Below are positions 23,209 through 31,700 of a DNA stretch of 64,000 nt, piece by piece. Every line of letters starts with the position of its first letter. Within the stretch, counting starts at the first letter, position 1. Made by a program: the position numbers and the translations under genes. The notes under the pieces were generated by a model. That model saw nothing but the letters and a program-made list of their open reading frames with translations. It was not told where the DNA came from and did not search any database. Origin of the DNA: Pseudomonas abietaniphila (GTDB taxonomy: Bacteria; Pseudomonadota; Gammaproteobacteria; Pseudomonadales; Pseudomonadaceae); assembly GCF_039697315.1 (NCBI RefSeq), contig NZ_CP155619.1, positions 3,162,001 to 3,226,000 on the forward strand. Reading direction: 5' to 3'.

Positions 23209-25293
23209 TTACTGGCCGATCTGCTCCTTCGCCACCTTCGCGATGTTTTCGGCATTAAACCCGAACTTCGCCTGCAGCTTCTCGATCGGGGCGGACGCGC
23301 CGAAAGTGTTCATCACAATCTTCGCCCCCGTCTGACCGACGTAACGGTCCCAACCCACGGGGCCGGCCTGCTCCACGACCACACGTGCCTTCACATTCGG
23401 CGGGAATACGCTGTCGCGGTAAGCCTTGTCCTGATCCTCGAACAGCTCCCAGCTCGGCATCGACACCACGCGCGCCGCCACACCGTCAGCCTTCAGTTTT
23501 TCGAACGCCTCGACGGTCATGCCCACCTCGCTGCCCGTGGCGATCAGGATCACGTCCACTTTGCCTTTCACCGCATCGGCCAGCACATAGGCGCCTTTGG
23601 CGACGTTTTCGGCGCTGGCGTAAATCGAGCGGTCCAGGGTCGGCATCGGCTGTCGGGAGAGCACCAGGCAGCTGGGGCGATGGGTTTGCGCCAGCGCGAC
23701 TTTCCAGGCTTCGGCGGTTTCGTTGGCATCGCCCGGACGCAACGTCAGCAAACCGGGCGTGGCACGCAGCTGCGTGAGGTGCTCGATAGGCTGGTGAGTT
23801 GGACCGTCTTCGCCGACACCGATGGAGTCGTGGGTGAAGACGAACACCACCGGCAGTTCCATGATCGAGGCCAGACGAATCGGCGGCTTCATGTAGTCGC
23901 TGAAGACCAGGAAGGTCGACGTGTATGGCCGGATGTAGGACAGCGCCAGACCGTTGGCAATCGAGCCCATGGCGTGTTCGCGGATGCCGAAATGCAAGTT
24001 GCGGCCGCCGTAACTGCCCGCTTCGAAGCTGCCGGCACCCTCAAACGTCAGATTGGTTTTGGTGGAAGGCGACAGGTCCGCCGATCCGCCAATCAGCCAG
24101 GGAATCTGCTGTGCGAAACCGTTGAGGACTTTGCCGCCCGACGCGCGTGTAGCGATCCCTTTGGCGTCGGCATCGAAACTGACCGCGGTGTTGCGCCAGC
24201 CCTCGGGCATCTCGCCCGCGCGCATGCGTTTGAGTTCGTCGGCCAGTGCCGGCTGATCTTTCTCAAAGCGGGCGAAGGTTTCTTGCCAGGCATCGTAATC
24301 GCCGCCGTTGCGGCTCAGCAGCGCATCGCGCAAGTAATGACGCGCTTCGTCGGGCACCAGGAAGCTACTGTTTTCATCCCAGCCGTACGCTTTTTTGGTC
24401 AGCTTGATTTCATCTTCGCCCAGCGGTTCGCCGTGCGCCGACGCGGTGTTGTGTTTGTTCGGCGAGCCATAACCGATCACGCTGTCGACCACGATCAGGG
24501 TCGGCGCATCGTCGGTCTGCTGGAAGGTCTGAATGGCCTTGGCCAGCGCCGCAGCGTCGTTGGCGTCCTTCACATGCAGGGTTTTCCAGCCGTAGCCTTC
24601 GAAACGCTTCTGCGGATCGTCGCTGTAGGCCAGCTCCGTGTGGCCTTCGATGCTGATGGTGTTGTTGTCGTAGATCCAGCACAGGTTCGACAGCTTGAGG
24701 TGACCGGCCAGTGAAGCCGCTTCTGCGGTCACGCCTTCCATCATGTCGCCGTCGCCGCACAGGACGTAAACGTTGTAATCGAACAGCGTGGCGCCCGGTT
24801 TGTTGAATCGCTCGCCCAGCCACCGCTCGGCCATCGCCATGCCCACGCTGTTGGCGCAGCCTTGGCCCAGCGGACCTGTCGTGGTCTCGACGCCTGTGGT
24901 CATGCGGTATTCCGGATGGCCTGGGGTCTTGGAGTCCATCTGGCGGAATTGTTTGATGTCTTCCAGGCTCACGGCCGGCTTGCCGGAAGGTGTGCCGTGC
25001 TCATCGATCTCGACCACGCCCGCCAGGTGCAGCAGCGAGTACAGGAGCATCGAAGCATGACCCACCGACAGCACGAAGCGGTCGCGGTTTGGCCAGTCAG
25101 GATGTTCCGGGTGATAGCGCAGGAAATCTTTCCACAGGGTGTAGCCGACCGGCGCCAGCGCCATGGGTGTGCCGGGATGACCCGAGTTGGCCTTCTGCAC
25201 GGCATCCATCGCCAGGGTGCGAATGGTGTTGATGGTCAGTTGGTCGCGTTCGCTGTGTTCTTCGATGGAGTGAGAGGTTGAAGACGAGCCCAT
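23209..25293 (-). CDS. tkt: transketolase
   Basis: The 694-residue enzyme transfers two-carbon ketol units in the pentose phosphate pathway using thiamine diphosphate. It shows the N-terminal AVQKANSGHPGTPMALAPVG, the ThDP motif GDGDMMEG followed by IYDNN, the pyrimidine domain FVFTHDSIGVGEDGPTHQPI and a C-terminal domain. ATG 25293 is favoured by GAGGAG 8 bases upstream; the frame is open further to 25380 without an RBS. It is about 30 residues longer than typical TktA at the N terminus (MGSSSTSHSIEEHSER). Confidence 0.94.
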   Translation of the reverse strand: MGSSSTSHSIEEHSERDQLTINTIRTLAMDAVQKANSGHPGTPMALAPVGYTLWKDFLRYHPEHPDWPNRDRFVLSVGHASMLLYSLLHLAGVVEIDEHGTPSGKPAVSLEDIKQFRQMDSKTPGHPEYRMTTGVETTTGPLGQGCANSVGMAMAERWLGERFNKPGATLFDYNVYVLCGDGDMMEGVTAEAASLAGHLKLSNLCWIYDNNTISIEGHTELAYSDDPQKRFEGYGWKTLHVKDANDAAALAKAIQTFQQTDDAPTLIVVDSVIGYGSPNKHNTASAHGEPLGEDEIKLTKKAYGWDENSSFLVPDEARHYLRDALLSRNGGDYDAWQETFARFEKDQPALADELKRMRAGEMPEGWRNTAVSFDADAKGIATRASGGKVLNGFAQQIPWLIGGSADLSPSTKTNLTFEGAGSFEAGSYGGRNLHFGIREHAMGSIANGLALSYIRPYTSTFLVFSDYMKPPIRLASIMELPVVFVFTHDSIGVGEDGPTHQPIEHLTQLRATPGLLTLRPGDANETAEAWKVALAQTHRPSCLVLSRQPMPTLDRSIYASAENVAKGAYVLADAVKGKVDVILIATGSEVGMTVEAFEKLKADGVAARVVSMPSWELFEDQDKAYRDSVFPPNVKARVVVEQAGPVGWDRYVGQTGAKIVMNTFGASAPIEKLQAKFGFNAENIAKVAKEQIGQ

Positions 25294-25404
25294 TACATTC
25301 TCCTCGTGACAAGTGGCTGAAGCATCCAGATAGGTGTTGAGCACGCGCGCGGCGGGTTCGTTCCATGAAATCTCTGTCACCCGACCGGGGCGAACGATTT
25401 ATCG

Positions 25405-25418
25405 CTGAAATGTTTCAG
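25405..25418. promoter_or_regulatory. palindrome CTGAAA-TG-TTTCAG upstream of tkt
   Basis: A perfect 6-2-6 inverted repeat lies 112 bp before the transketolase start and 89 bp before the bestrophin-like gene on the other strand. It could be an operator for either. No regulator is identified. Confidence 0.35.
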
Positions 25419-25506
25419 TCGCGAACCAAGCAAGCTATCTGCATTCGAATGGCCTTGAGGTCAGCGCGTGTGGCTTGACCGATGAAATGACAGACGGGGG
25501 TGGCTT

Positions 25507-26388
25507 TTGCAGGAAACGATCATCAAGAAATACCGGGCCATGATCAGGACCTTCACCTACATCGGTTGGTCGTTGTTCTGGCTGTTGATCTGGGATGTGA
25601 TTGTCACAGTCGATTTCATGCTCTACCTGGAGCGCAAGATCACCCTGCCGTCGATGCCGCTGACGCTGCTCGGTTCGGCATTGGTGGTGCTGACCAGCTT
25701 TCGTAACTCCAGTGCGTATAACCGCTGGTGGGAAGCGCGCACGTTATGGGGTGGCCTGGTCAACAACTCTCGCAGTTTCGCCCGACAGGTGCTGACGCTG
25801 ATTGATGACGAAGGCGAGCTGAATCCGGTCAAAGGCGTGCTGCTGCGTCGGCATGTGGCCTACGTGGAATGCCTGTCGGCGCACTTGAAGGGAAGCGATT
25901 GCGGGGAAGACGTGACCGCGATGATTCCTCGGGAGGAATACGAGCGTCGTAAGCGCACCAATAACTTTCCAAACGACATCCTTAATGAGTCTGCCGCGAT
26001 CATAGCGGCGGAATACAAGGCTGGCCGGCTGGACAGCATTCGTCTGGAGCGGCTGGAGGCGACGCTGGTCGAGATCTCCAACTGCCAGGGCGGCATGGAA
26101 CGGATTGCCAATACGCCGCTGCCTTACCCGTACGTGACCTTTCCACGGCTGTTCATCACCTTGTTCTGCATCATCGTACCGATCGGCCTGGTGGAAACGT
26201 TGGGCTGGTTCACGCCGTTGGCGTCGACAGTCGTGGGCTTCATGCTGCTGGCCATCGAGAAGATCGGCACCGACCTGCAAAGCCCGTTCAAGGCGTCTGA
26301 ACACGAGATTCAGATGAAGGCGCTGTGCGACAACATCTCGGGGAATCTGAATTCCATGCTGCGCGATGCCACTGAGAAGCAGCGTTAA
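25507..26388 (+). CDS. bestrophin-like (UPF0187/YneE) membrane protein
   Basis: The 293-residue protein has the bestrophin pattern: TM1 (FTYIGWSLFWLLIWDVIV), the SFRNSSAYNRWWEARTLWGG signature at about residues 65-85, and a TM pair near residues 210-250 (LFITLFCIIVPIGLVETLGW ... VVGFMLLAIEKIGTDLQSPF). Bacterial homologues form pentameric ion channels. The start is taken as TTG 25507 with a G-rich tract upstream; ATG 25540 is the alternative. Confidence 0.83.
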   Translation: MQETIIKKYRAMIRTFTYIGWSLFWLLIWDVIVTVDFMLYLERKITLPSMPLTLLGSALVVLTSFRNSSAYNRWWEARTLWGGLVNNSRSFARQVLTLIDDEGELNPVKGVLLRRHVAYVECLSAHLKGSDCGEDVTAMIPREEYERRKRTNNFPNDILNESAAIIAAEYKAGRLDSIRLERLEATLVEISNCQGGMERIANTPLPYPYVTFPRLFITLFCIIVPIGLVETLGWFTPLASTVVGFMLLAIEKIGTDLQSPFKASEHEIQMKALCDNISGNLNSMLRDATEKQR

Positions 26389-26405
26389 GCTGCAAGCTGT
26401 CCGAT

Positions 26406-26478
26406 CGTTCCCACGCTCCGCGTGGTAATGCCGCCTGTGACGTTCTGCGTCACCCCATGGACGCTCGGCGTCCTGGCA
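26406..26478. repeat. dispersed repeat with GTGACGTTCTGCGTCAC palindrome
   Basis: The stretch CCCACGCTCCGCGTGG followed by TGTGACGTTCTGCGTCACC and GGACGCTCGGCGTCC contains three small inverted repeats in a row. I recognise it as a Pseudomonas-type intergenic repeat different from the REPINs. It lies directly before the REPIN at 26491. Confidence 0.6.
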
Positions 26479-26490
26479 CGATCAAACAGT

Positions 26491-26580
26491 CTGTAGGAGC
26501 GCGCTTGCCCGCGATGGCGTTGTCTCAGTGTCAGCTGTGTGTTTGACACGACGCATTCGCGGGCAAGCGCGCTCCTACAG
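26491..26580. repeat. REPIN (GTAGGAGCGCGCTTGCCCGC type)
   Basis: CTGTAGGAGCGCGCTTGCCC at 26491 and GGGCAAGCGCGCTCCTACAG ending at 26580 are perfect inverted arms. Same class as 56751-56840. Confidence 0.92.
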
Positions 26581-26585
26581 GACGT

Positions 26586-27695
26586 TCAGGTCCCCGATTT
26601 GATCTTGGTCCACACCCGCGTCCGTGCGCGTTCGGCATCACGTGGCAGCGGCGTCAGCGTATACAGCGTTTTCATGGCGTCGGCGGTCGGGTACAGGTTC
26701 GGGTTGTTGCGGATAGCAGGGTCAACCATTTCGGTCGCGTCTTTGTTCGGGTTCGGGTACCCGACAAAGTCGCTGATCGGCGCGATCACCTGCGGTTGCA
26801 ACAGGTAGTTGATGAACGTGTGGGCATCTTCCACATCCTTGGCGCCTTTCGGAATCGCCAGCATGTCGAACCAGATCGGCGCACCTTCTTTCGGCAGACG
26901 CATGTCTACCACGACACCGTTCTTGGCTTCCTTCGCGCGGTTGGCGGCTTGCGAGAAGCTGCCCGAATAACCCACGGCCACGCAGATGTCGCCGTTGGCG
27001 ATGTCGGCCATGTACTTCGAGGAGTGGAAGTAGGTGATGTACGGACGGATCTTCATCAGCAAGGCTTCTGCCTTGTCGTAGTCCTTTGGATTCTTGCTGT
27101 TGGGATCCAGCCCCAGATGCTGCAAGGCCAAGGGCAGAATTTCTGAAGGGGAGTCGAGCAGCGTCACGCCGCACTGCTTCAGTTTGCTGATGTTTTCTTC
27201 CTTGAAGATCAGGTCCCAGCTGTCCACCGGCGCGTTGTCGCCCAGCGCGGCCTTGACCTTATCCGGGTTGAAGCCGATCAGGATGGTGCCGTACATGTAC
27301 GGCACGGCGAACTTGTTGCCCGGATCGTTGGCTTCCAGCAGTTTCATCAGCTTGGGATCAAGGTGCGAATAGTTGGTCAGCTTGGACTTGTCCAAGGGTT
27401 GAAACACGCCCGCCTCGATCTGCTTGGCCAGAAACACGTTGGACGGCACCACGACGTCATAGCCCGAGTTACCGGTCAGCAGCTTCGCTTCCAGCGCTTC
27501 GTTGGTGTCGAAGATGTCGTAGATCAGCGGAACCTTGGTGTCCTTCTTGAAGTTCTCCAGGGTCTGCGGGGTGATGTAGTCGAACCAGTTGTAAACGCGC
27601 AGGGTTTTTGGCTCGTCGGCGTGTGCCGCGCCGAGCATGGCTACGCCGGATGTGGCCAGGAGCGTCGAGGCGATAAAGCGCTTGAGTCTGTTCAT
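26586..27695 (-). CDS. polyamine ABC transporter substrate-binding protein (PotF/SpuD-like)
   Basis: The 369-residue periplasmic protein starts with a signal peptide ([20 protein letters not shown], cut near AAHA) and then has [20 protein letters not shown], the usual start of mature PotD/PotF proteins. [20 protein letters not shown] and a Trp/Tyr-rich binding pocket follow. It should bind putrescine, spermidine or a modified polyamine. No permease or ATPase gene is beside it. It follows the acetylpolyamine amidohydrolase by 29 bp, as in P. aeruginosa PA1409-PA1410, so acetylated polyamines are plausible ligands. Confidence 0.88.
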   Translation of the reverse strand: MNRLKRFIASTLLATSGVAMLGAAHADEPKTLRVYNWFDYITPQTLENFKKDTKVPLIYDIFDTNEALEAKLLTGNSGYDVVVPSNVFLAKQIEAGVFQPLDKSKLTNYSHLDPKLMKLLEANDPGNKFAVPYMYGTILIGFNPDKVKAALGDNAPVDSWDLIFKEENISKLKQCGVTLLDSPSEILPLALQHLGLDPNSKNPKDYDKAEALLMKIRPYITYFHSSKYMADIANGDICVAVGYSGSFSQAANRAKEAKNGVVVDMRLPKEGAPIWFDMLAIPKGAKDVEDAHTFINYLLQPQVIAPISDFVGYPNPNKDATEMVDPAIRNNPNLYPTADAMKTLYTLTPLPRDAERARTRVWTKIKSGT

Positions 27696-27724
27696 CGTTG
27701 TCTCTCTTGTTCGAAGGTAGAGGG

Positions 27725-28753
27725 TCAGACGCGTTCGAAACCTTCCAGCACGTTCACGGCGTTGATGCCGATTTCTTCAACGGCATAGCCACCTTCCATC
27801 ACAAACAGGGTGGGCTTGCCCAGGCGCGCGATGCGCTCGCCCATGCTCAGGTAATCAGGGCTGTCGAGCTTGAATTGCGAGATAGGGTCGTCCTTGTAGG
27901 TGTCCACGCCCAGCGACACCACGATGACGTCTGCGCCGTAGCGTTCGATCTCGCCGCACGCCTGTTCCAGCGACGCGCTCCACTGTGTCCAGTCGCTGCC
28001 GGCCGCCAATGGATAATTGAAGTTAAACCCTTCACCAGCGCCTTCACCCAGCTCGTCCTCATAGCCGAGAAAGAACGGAAATTCCGCTTCCGGGTGGCCA
28101 TGAATGGACGTGAACAGCACGTCGCTGCGCGTGTAGAAAATCGACTGGGTGCCGTTGCCGTGGTGGTAGTCCACGTCAAGAATCGCCACCTTCTTGTGGC
28201 CTTGGTCGAGGAAGGCCTGGGCCGCGATGGCCGCGTTGTTAAGGTAGCAATAACCGCCCATGACATCGCTGGCGGCGTGGTGTCCCGGCGGACGGCACAA
28301 GGCGAAAGCACTGCGTGCGCCGTTCTGAATCGCAGCTTGGGCGGTGAGGGCGACTTGGGCTGCGCTGTAAGCGGCCTGCCATGTGCCTGCGGTAATCGGG
28401 GCGCCTGCGTCGAAGGTGTAATAGCCCAACTGGCCGTGCAGGCTGGTCGGGATGACCGACCGCAGCGTCCGCGCGGGCCAGGTGTAAGGCAGCAGATCGC
28501 CTTCGGGGTTGGTTTCGGCCCAGCGCGCCCAGGCGCCTTTGAAGAACTCCAGAAACGCTTGGGTGTGAACGCGTTCGATCGGTGCGATGCCGAAATCCTG
28601 CGGGCCTTCTACGGCACCGATTTCGCGATCCTTGACCCGCTGCAACACGTGATCGGCCCGCGACGGCATCTCGAAGCAGGGCATCAGCTTACCGTCGATC
28701 AACTCGCAGCGGCCGTGGTGCAGATGGTGATCGTCTGAATAGATCGTCAGCAT
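27725..28753 (-). CDS. aphA: acetylpolyamine amidohydrolase (histone deacetylase family)
   Basis: The 342-residue zinc hydrolase removes acetyl groups from acetylputrescine or acetylcadaverine, letting the cell use acetylated polyamines. Family motifs are CRPPGHHA (catalytic His pair), [11 protein letters not shown] (zinc Asp and His), and [13 protein letters not shown] (second zinc Asp). ATG 28753 starts the conserved [14 protein letters not shown]; the frame is open to 28831 but lacks support. It is the first gene of a two-gene operon with a polyamine-binding protein. Confidence 0.9.
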   Translation of the reverse strand: MLTIYSDDHHLHHGRCELIDGKLMPCFEMPSRADHVLQRVKDREIGAVEGPQDFGIAPIERVHTQAFLEFFKGAWARWAETNPEGDLLPYTWPARTLRSVIPTSLHGQLGYYTFDAGAPITAGTWQAAYSAAQVALTAQAAIQNGARSAFALCRPPGHHAASDVMGGYCYLNNAAIAAQAFLDQGHKKVAILDVDYHHGNGTQSIFYTRSDVLFTSIHGHPEAEFPFFLGYEDELGEGAGEGFNFNYPLAAGSDWTQWSASLEQACGEIERYGADVIVVSLGVDTYKDDPISQFKLDSPDYLSMGERIARLGKPTLFVMEGGYAVEEIGINAVNVLEGFERV

Positions 28754-28841
28754 TTTCTTGTTCTCTTGGGGCTTAAGTTGTCCGACATTCTTGTGGCGGA
28801 AGGCTTTTCGGAGAACGACGGAAACGGCCAAAAGGGGATTA

Positions 28842-28866
28842 TTACGGCCATAAAAGCTGTCCGTAA
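28842..28866. promoter_or_regulatory. inverted repeat TTACGG-N13-CCGTAA upstream of aphA
   Basis: TTACGG (28842-28847) and CCGTAA (28861-28866) are inverted with a 13-base spacer, 89 bp upstream of the aphA start. A regulator site is possible; no binder is identified. Confidence 0.3.
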
Positions 28867-28934
28867 ATCGCCCCTAAATGAGGCGAGACGCTCTCTTTCG
28901 AGGCGTCCTAGCCGGTACGGATTGCAATGTTCTT

Positions 28935-29026
28935 GGTGGGAGCGAGCTTGCTCGCGAAGATTGAAGTCTATTCACTGAAGAATTGTCGGGTGTACGAACG
29001 CTTTCGTGAGCAAGCTCACTCCACAG
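28935..29026. repeat. REPIN with mixed arms
   Basis: Left arm GGTGGGAGCGAGCTTGCTCG and right arm GTGAGCAAGCTCACTCCACA are inverted with mismatches (one C missing in the right arm). It lies between aphA and the AraC-type gene. Confidence 0.85.
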
Positions 29027-29053
29027 GTGTTGGGGTGACAGGGAGAACGGCAC

Positions 29054-30046
29054 TCACACCCGAAACTGGCTTGGCGCCACGCCGCTCCAGCGAATGAATG
29101 CATGACGAAAGCTCGCGGTTTCGCTGAATCCCAACGCTTCAGCGATGCGATGAATCGGCAACTGCTCGTTCTGTAGCAATTGCTTGGCGCGTTCGAAGCG
29201 TAGCTCGTCCAGCAACTGTTGGTAGCTGCTGCCCGTGGCCTGAAGATGACGGCGCAAGGTGCGTTCGGAGCAGTTCATTCGTTGCGCAAGCACGCCCAGA
29301 CTCGGCGTCTGGTCGAGCTGCCCAGCGAGCAAATGACGAATTCGGCCCAGCCAGGCCTGACGCCCAGTGAACTCGATGTTCTGACGACGGCAGCGCTCGC
29401 GCATGTCGCGATGGGTGACGGGGTCGGCGAGGGTGAGTGGCTGGTCGAGCCAGCGTTTGTCGAACGCAAAGGCGTTGTCTTCTGAGTTGAAGTGCAGCGG
29501 ACAGGCAAAGCTCTCCCGGTAGCTGGCCTGGTAATCCGGCGCGTCATGAGCGAAGCGAGCGGCCAGCAGCGGCAGCGGCTTGCCCATCAGGTCATCGCAA
29601 ATCACCTTCAGCGACGCCATGCACAGCTCGGCATTGAACACCCGCAGACCCTCGTCATCACGGTAGTCGCTGGCGCTGAACCAGATGCAGTCCCCGTCTT
29701 CGATCAGCTGTAACTCGAACAACGTGCCCAGCAGCGCCGGATACTCCAGCGCCAGCCGCAAGGCGTCACCGAAAGTGCCACTGGTGAGCAGGGCGTAACC
29801 GAGAATCCCGTAGGACGACACATGCATACGCCGTCCGAGCGGCAGGCCGATGTCCCTGCGAAGCGCAACAGCGTTGGCGCAGACCTGCATCTCCTGAAAC
29901 GTCGTGATGCGGATGTCCGGCCGCTTCAGGTCCGCCTCGGTAATCCCGCTCCCGGCCAGCAACGCCTCGCTCCCCCAGCCCTCAGCCGCGAAGGTATCGA
30001 GCACCAGCGAAACGGCGTTGAGTGTGGTGAGGTGGGAATGAAGCAT
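29054..30046 (-). CDS. AraC-family regulator with arabinose-binding-type N domain
   Basis: The 330-residue protein has an N-terminal domain of the Arabinose_bd class (residues ~1-190, with SSYGILGYALLTSGTFGDAL) and a C-terminal AraC double helix-turn-helix (PSLGVLAQRMNCSERTLRRH ... IHRIAEALGFSETASFRHAF and RWSGVAPSQFR at the end). It resembles OruR/ArgR-like Pseudomonas regulators. It reads away from aphA's promoter, so control of that operon is only a possibility. Confidence 0.88.
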   Translation of the reverse strand: MLHSHLTTLNAVSLVLDTFAAEGWGSEALLAGSGITEADLKRPDIRITTFQEMQVCANAVALRRDIGLPLGRRMHVSSYGILGYALLTSGTFGDALRLALEYPALLGTLFELQLIEDGDCIWFSASDYRDDEGLRVFNAELCMASLKVICDDLMGKPLPLLAARFAHDAPDYQASYRESFACPLHFNSEDNAFAFDKRWLDQPLTLADPVTHRDMRERCRRQNIEFTGRQAWLGRIRHLLAGQLDQTPSLGVLAQRMNCSERTLRRHLQATGSSYQQLLDELRFERAKQLLQNEQLPIHRIAEALGFSETASFRHAFIRWSGVAPSQFRV

Positions 30047-30154
30047 GAGCGTGTTCCGATTGTTTTTTGATCGGAAAGGGCAGCAAGAGGTGTGCCGTCA
30101 AACAGGCTAGATGCGAATATCGAGTCGTTCGGGTTTGTGACCGCTGCGCGGTCA

Positions 30155-30256
30155 ATCGCGAGCAAGCTGCGCTCCCACGGCCTGCGACCAGAATCAAAGC
30201 AAGCGCGACGTATCTCCGCTTCTGCCGGAGGCGTAGGAGCGCAGCTTGCTCGCGAT
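30155..30256. repeat. large inverted repeat element (CGAGCAAGCTGCGCTCC type)
   Basis: ATCGCGAGCAAGCTGCGCTC (30155-30174) and GAGCGCAGCTTGCTCGCGAT (30237-30256) are inverted. The flanking GATCGGCTGCGAAGCAGTCGT beyond the right arm also occurs, with one change, inside the element at 35011-35161. It fills the gap between the AraC gene and the orphan antitoxin gene. Confidence 0.8.
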
Positions 30257-30346
30257 CGGCTGCGAAGCAGTCGTAACAGTCCAGGAATGCAATTTATGCC
30301 CGTTACGGGTATGTTTACGCAAGCGCGCATTCAAAAGGAGGTAGGT

Positions 30347-30652
30347 TTGACCAGTAAGATCATCGAGTCGCTCCGTGCCGATTTGTCTGATCTTCATAAG
30401 GCGGGCGTGGTAAGCAAGGTTACGATGCGCGAGTTCGAAGCAATCTGCCCGACACGGGTCCGGGAACTCAGCGCGGCAGATATCCGGAATCTCAGACTGG
30501 CATTGAATTTCAGCCAGCCGGTTTTCGCACTTCATTTGAACACTACCGCGTCGACTATTCGCAAATGGGAACAGGGCGAGAGCCGACCTGCGGGTCCGGC
30601 TCTGAAGCTTCTGAATGTGATCGCAGACAAAGGTCTGCAATCAATCATCTGA
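30347..30652 (+). CDS. NadS/HigA-like antitoxin with XRE helix-turn-helix, toxin partner absent
   Basis: The 101-residue protein contains an N-terminal helix region (TSKIIESLRADLSDLHKAGV) and a C-terminal XRE helix-turn-helix (SAADIRNLRLALNFSQPVFA ... STIRKWEQGESRPAGPALKL). This is the layout of NadS-type antitoxins that pair with a RelE/HigB toxin gene just upstream. TTG 30347 is chosen because AAGGAGG lies 5 bases before it; longer readings start in the repeat. No toxin gene is present: upstream there is only an inverted repeat and the 5' end of the AraC gene. Confidence 0.75.
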   Translation: MTSKIIESLRADLSDLHKAGVVSKVTMREFEAICPTRVRELSAADIRNLRLALNFSQPVFALHLNTTASTIRKWEQGESRPAGPALKLLNVIADKGLQSII

Positions 30653-30665
30653 GCGTGGGGCGGGG

Positions 30666-31670
30666 CTAGAGCAACTCCCCACACACATCCAGCTCAACCA
30701 GCCGTCGCACTTCGTCTTGCGCCAACCCTGCGCCAAGCAGTGCGTGCAGTTTGCCGAAGGCAGCTTCGCGGGTCATGCCGCCGCCGGACAGCACGCCGAC
30801 ATCGCGCAGGCGGCTGCCCGCTTCGTAGACATCCAGCTCCACGCCGCCTTCATGGCATTGAGTGATGGCGACGACGCAGATGCCGTTGTCACGGGCGCGC
30901 TGAAGGCTTTCCAGAAACGCAGGGTTGTCGCTGGGGCCGGTGCCGCTGCCGAAGCACTCAAGGATCAGACCCTGGATGCCGCTGTCGATCAGACCGTCCA
31001 GTTGGGCGGCGCCGATGCCCGGAAACAGCGGCATAATGGCGACGTTGGCCAAAAGTTTCGGCTGGCGATAATCCAGTGCGGTTGGCAGCTGGGAAGCCGC
31101 TTCACCGCCTCGTGCCCGATGCAGTGCCGCGAAGGGATTGCGGCCGAAGCTGCGGATTTTCGCGCAACGGGTCGGCTGCAAAAGCTCGCCGTGGAAATAC
31201 AGGTGCACGCCCGCCGACAGGCCTTTGCCCAACGCCTGCAACGCGCCATTGACGTTTTCCCAGGCATCGCTGTCCGGCACACCCGCTGGCAACATCGAGC
31301 CGGTGAACACCACGGGGGCATTCAGCCCTAATAGCTGAAAGCTCATGGCGGCTGCGCTGTAGGCGAGGGTGTCGGTGCCATGCAGGATCAGCACGGCATC
31401 GCAGCCCTTCACCTCGATGGCATCAACCACCGCCTCGCGCAGACGCTGCCAGTACTGGGGCGTCATGTTGGCGCTGTCGATCAGCGGAGACATCTCGCGA
31501 AATTGCCACTTAGGCACGACCAGTGCCGGCTGACTCACCAACTGCTCGGCCATGCGAGCTTCGAAACCCGAAGCGGGTGCCAGGCCGTTCCCGCTGGCCT
31601 GCATGCCGATGGTTCCGCCGGTGTAGAGCACCATGACTTGCGTGGCCGGTGAGTGGTTTTCGCGGTTCAT
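30666..31670 (-). CDS. ansA: L-asparaginase, type I (cytoplasmic)
   Basis: The 334-residue enzyme hydrolyses asparagine to aspartate and ammonia. It has no signal peptide. The catalytic threonine motifs are YTGGTIG at 16-22 and HGTDT at 97-101, with FTGSMLPA following. It lies 30 bp after an AGCS amino acid symporter and near aspartase, so the block handles asparagine and aspartate down to fumarate. Confidence 0.9.
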   Translation of the reverse strand: MNRENHSPATQVMVLYTGGTIGMQASGNGLAPASGFEARMAEQLVSQPALVVPKWQFREMSPLIDSANMTPQYWQRLREAVVDAIEVKGCDAVLILHGTDTLAYSAAAMSFQLLGLNAPVVFTGSMLPAGVPDSDAWENVNGALQALGKGLSAGVHLYFHGELLQPTRCAKIRSFGRNPFAALHRARGGEAASQLPTALDYRQPKLLANVAIMPLFPGIGAAQLDGLIDSGIQGLILECFGSGTGPSDNPAFLESLQRARDNGICVVAITQCHEGGVELDVYEAGSRLRDVGVLSGGGMTREAAFGKLHALLGAGLAQDEVRRLVELDVCGELL

Positions 31671-31700
31671 GCCTGTCTCCCTAGACTGACGTTCTGATGA

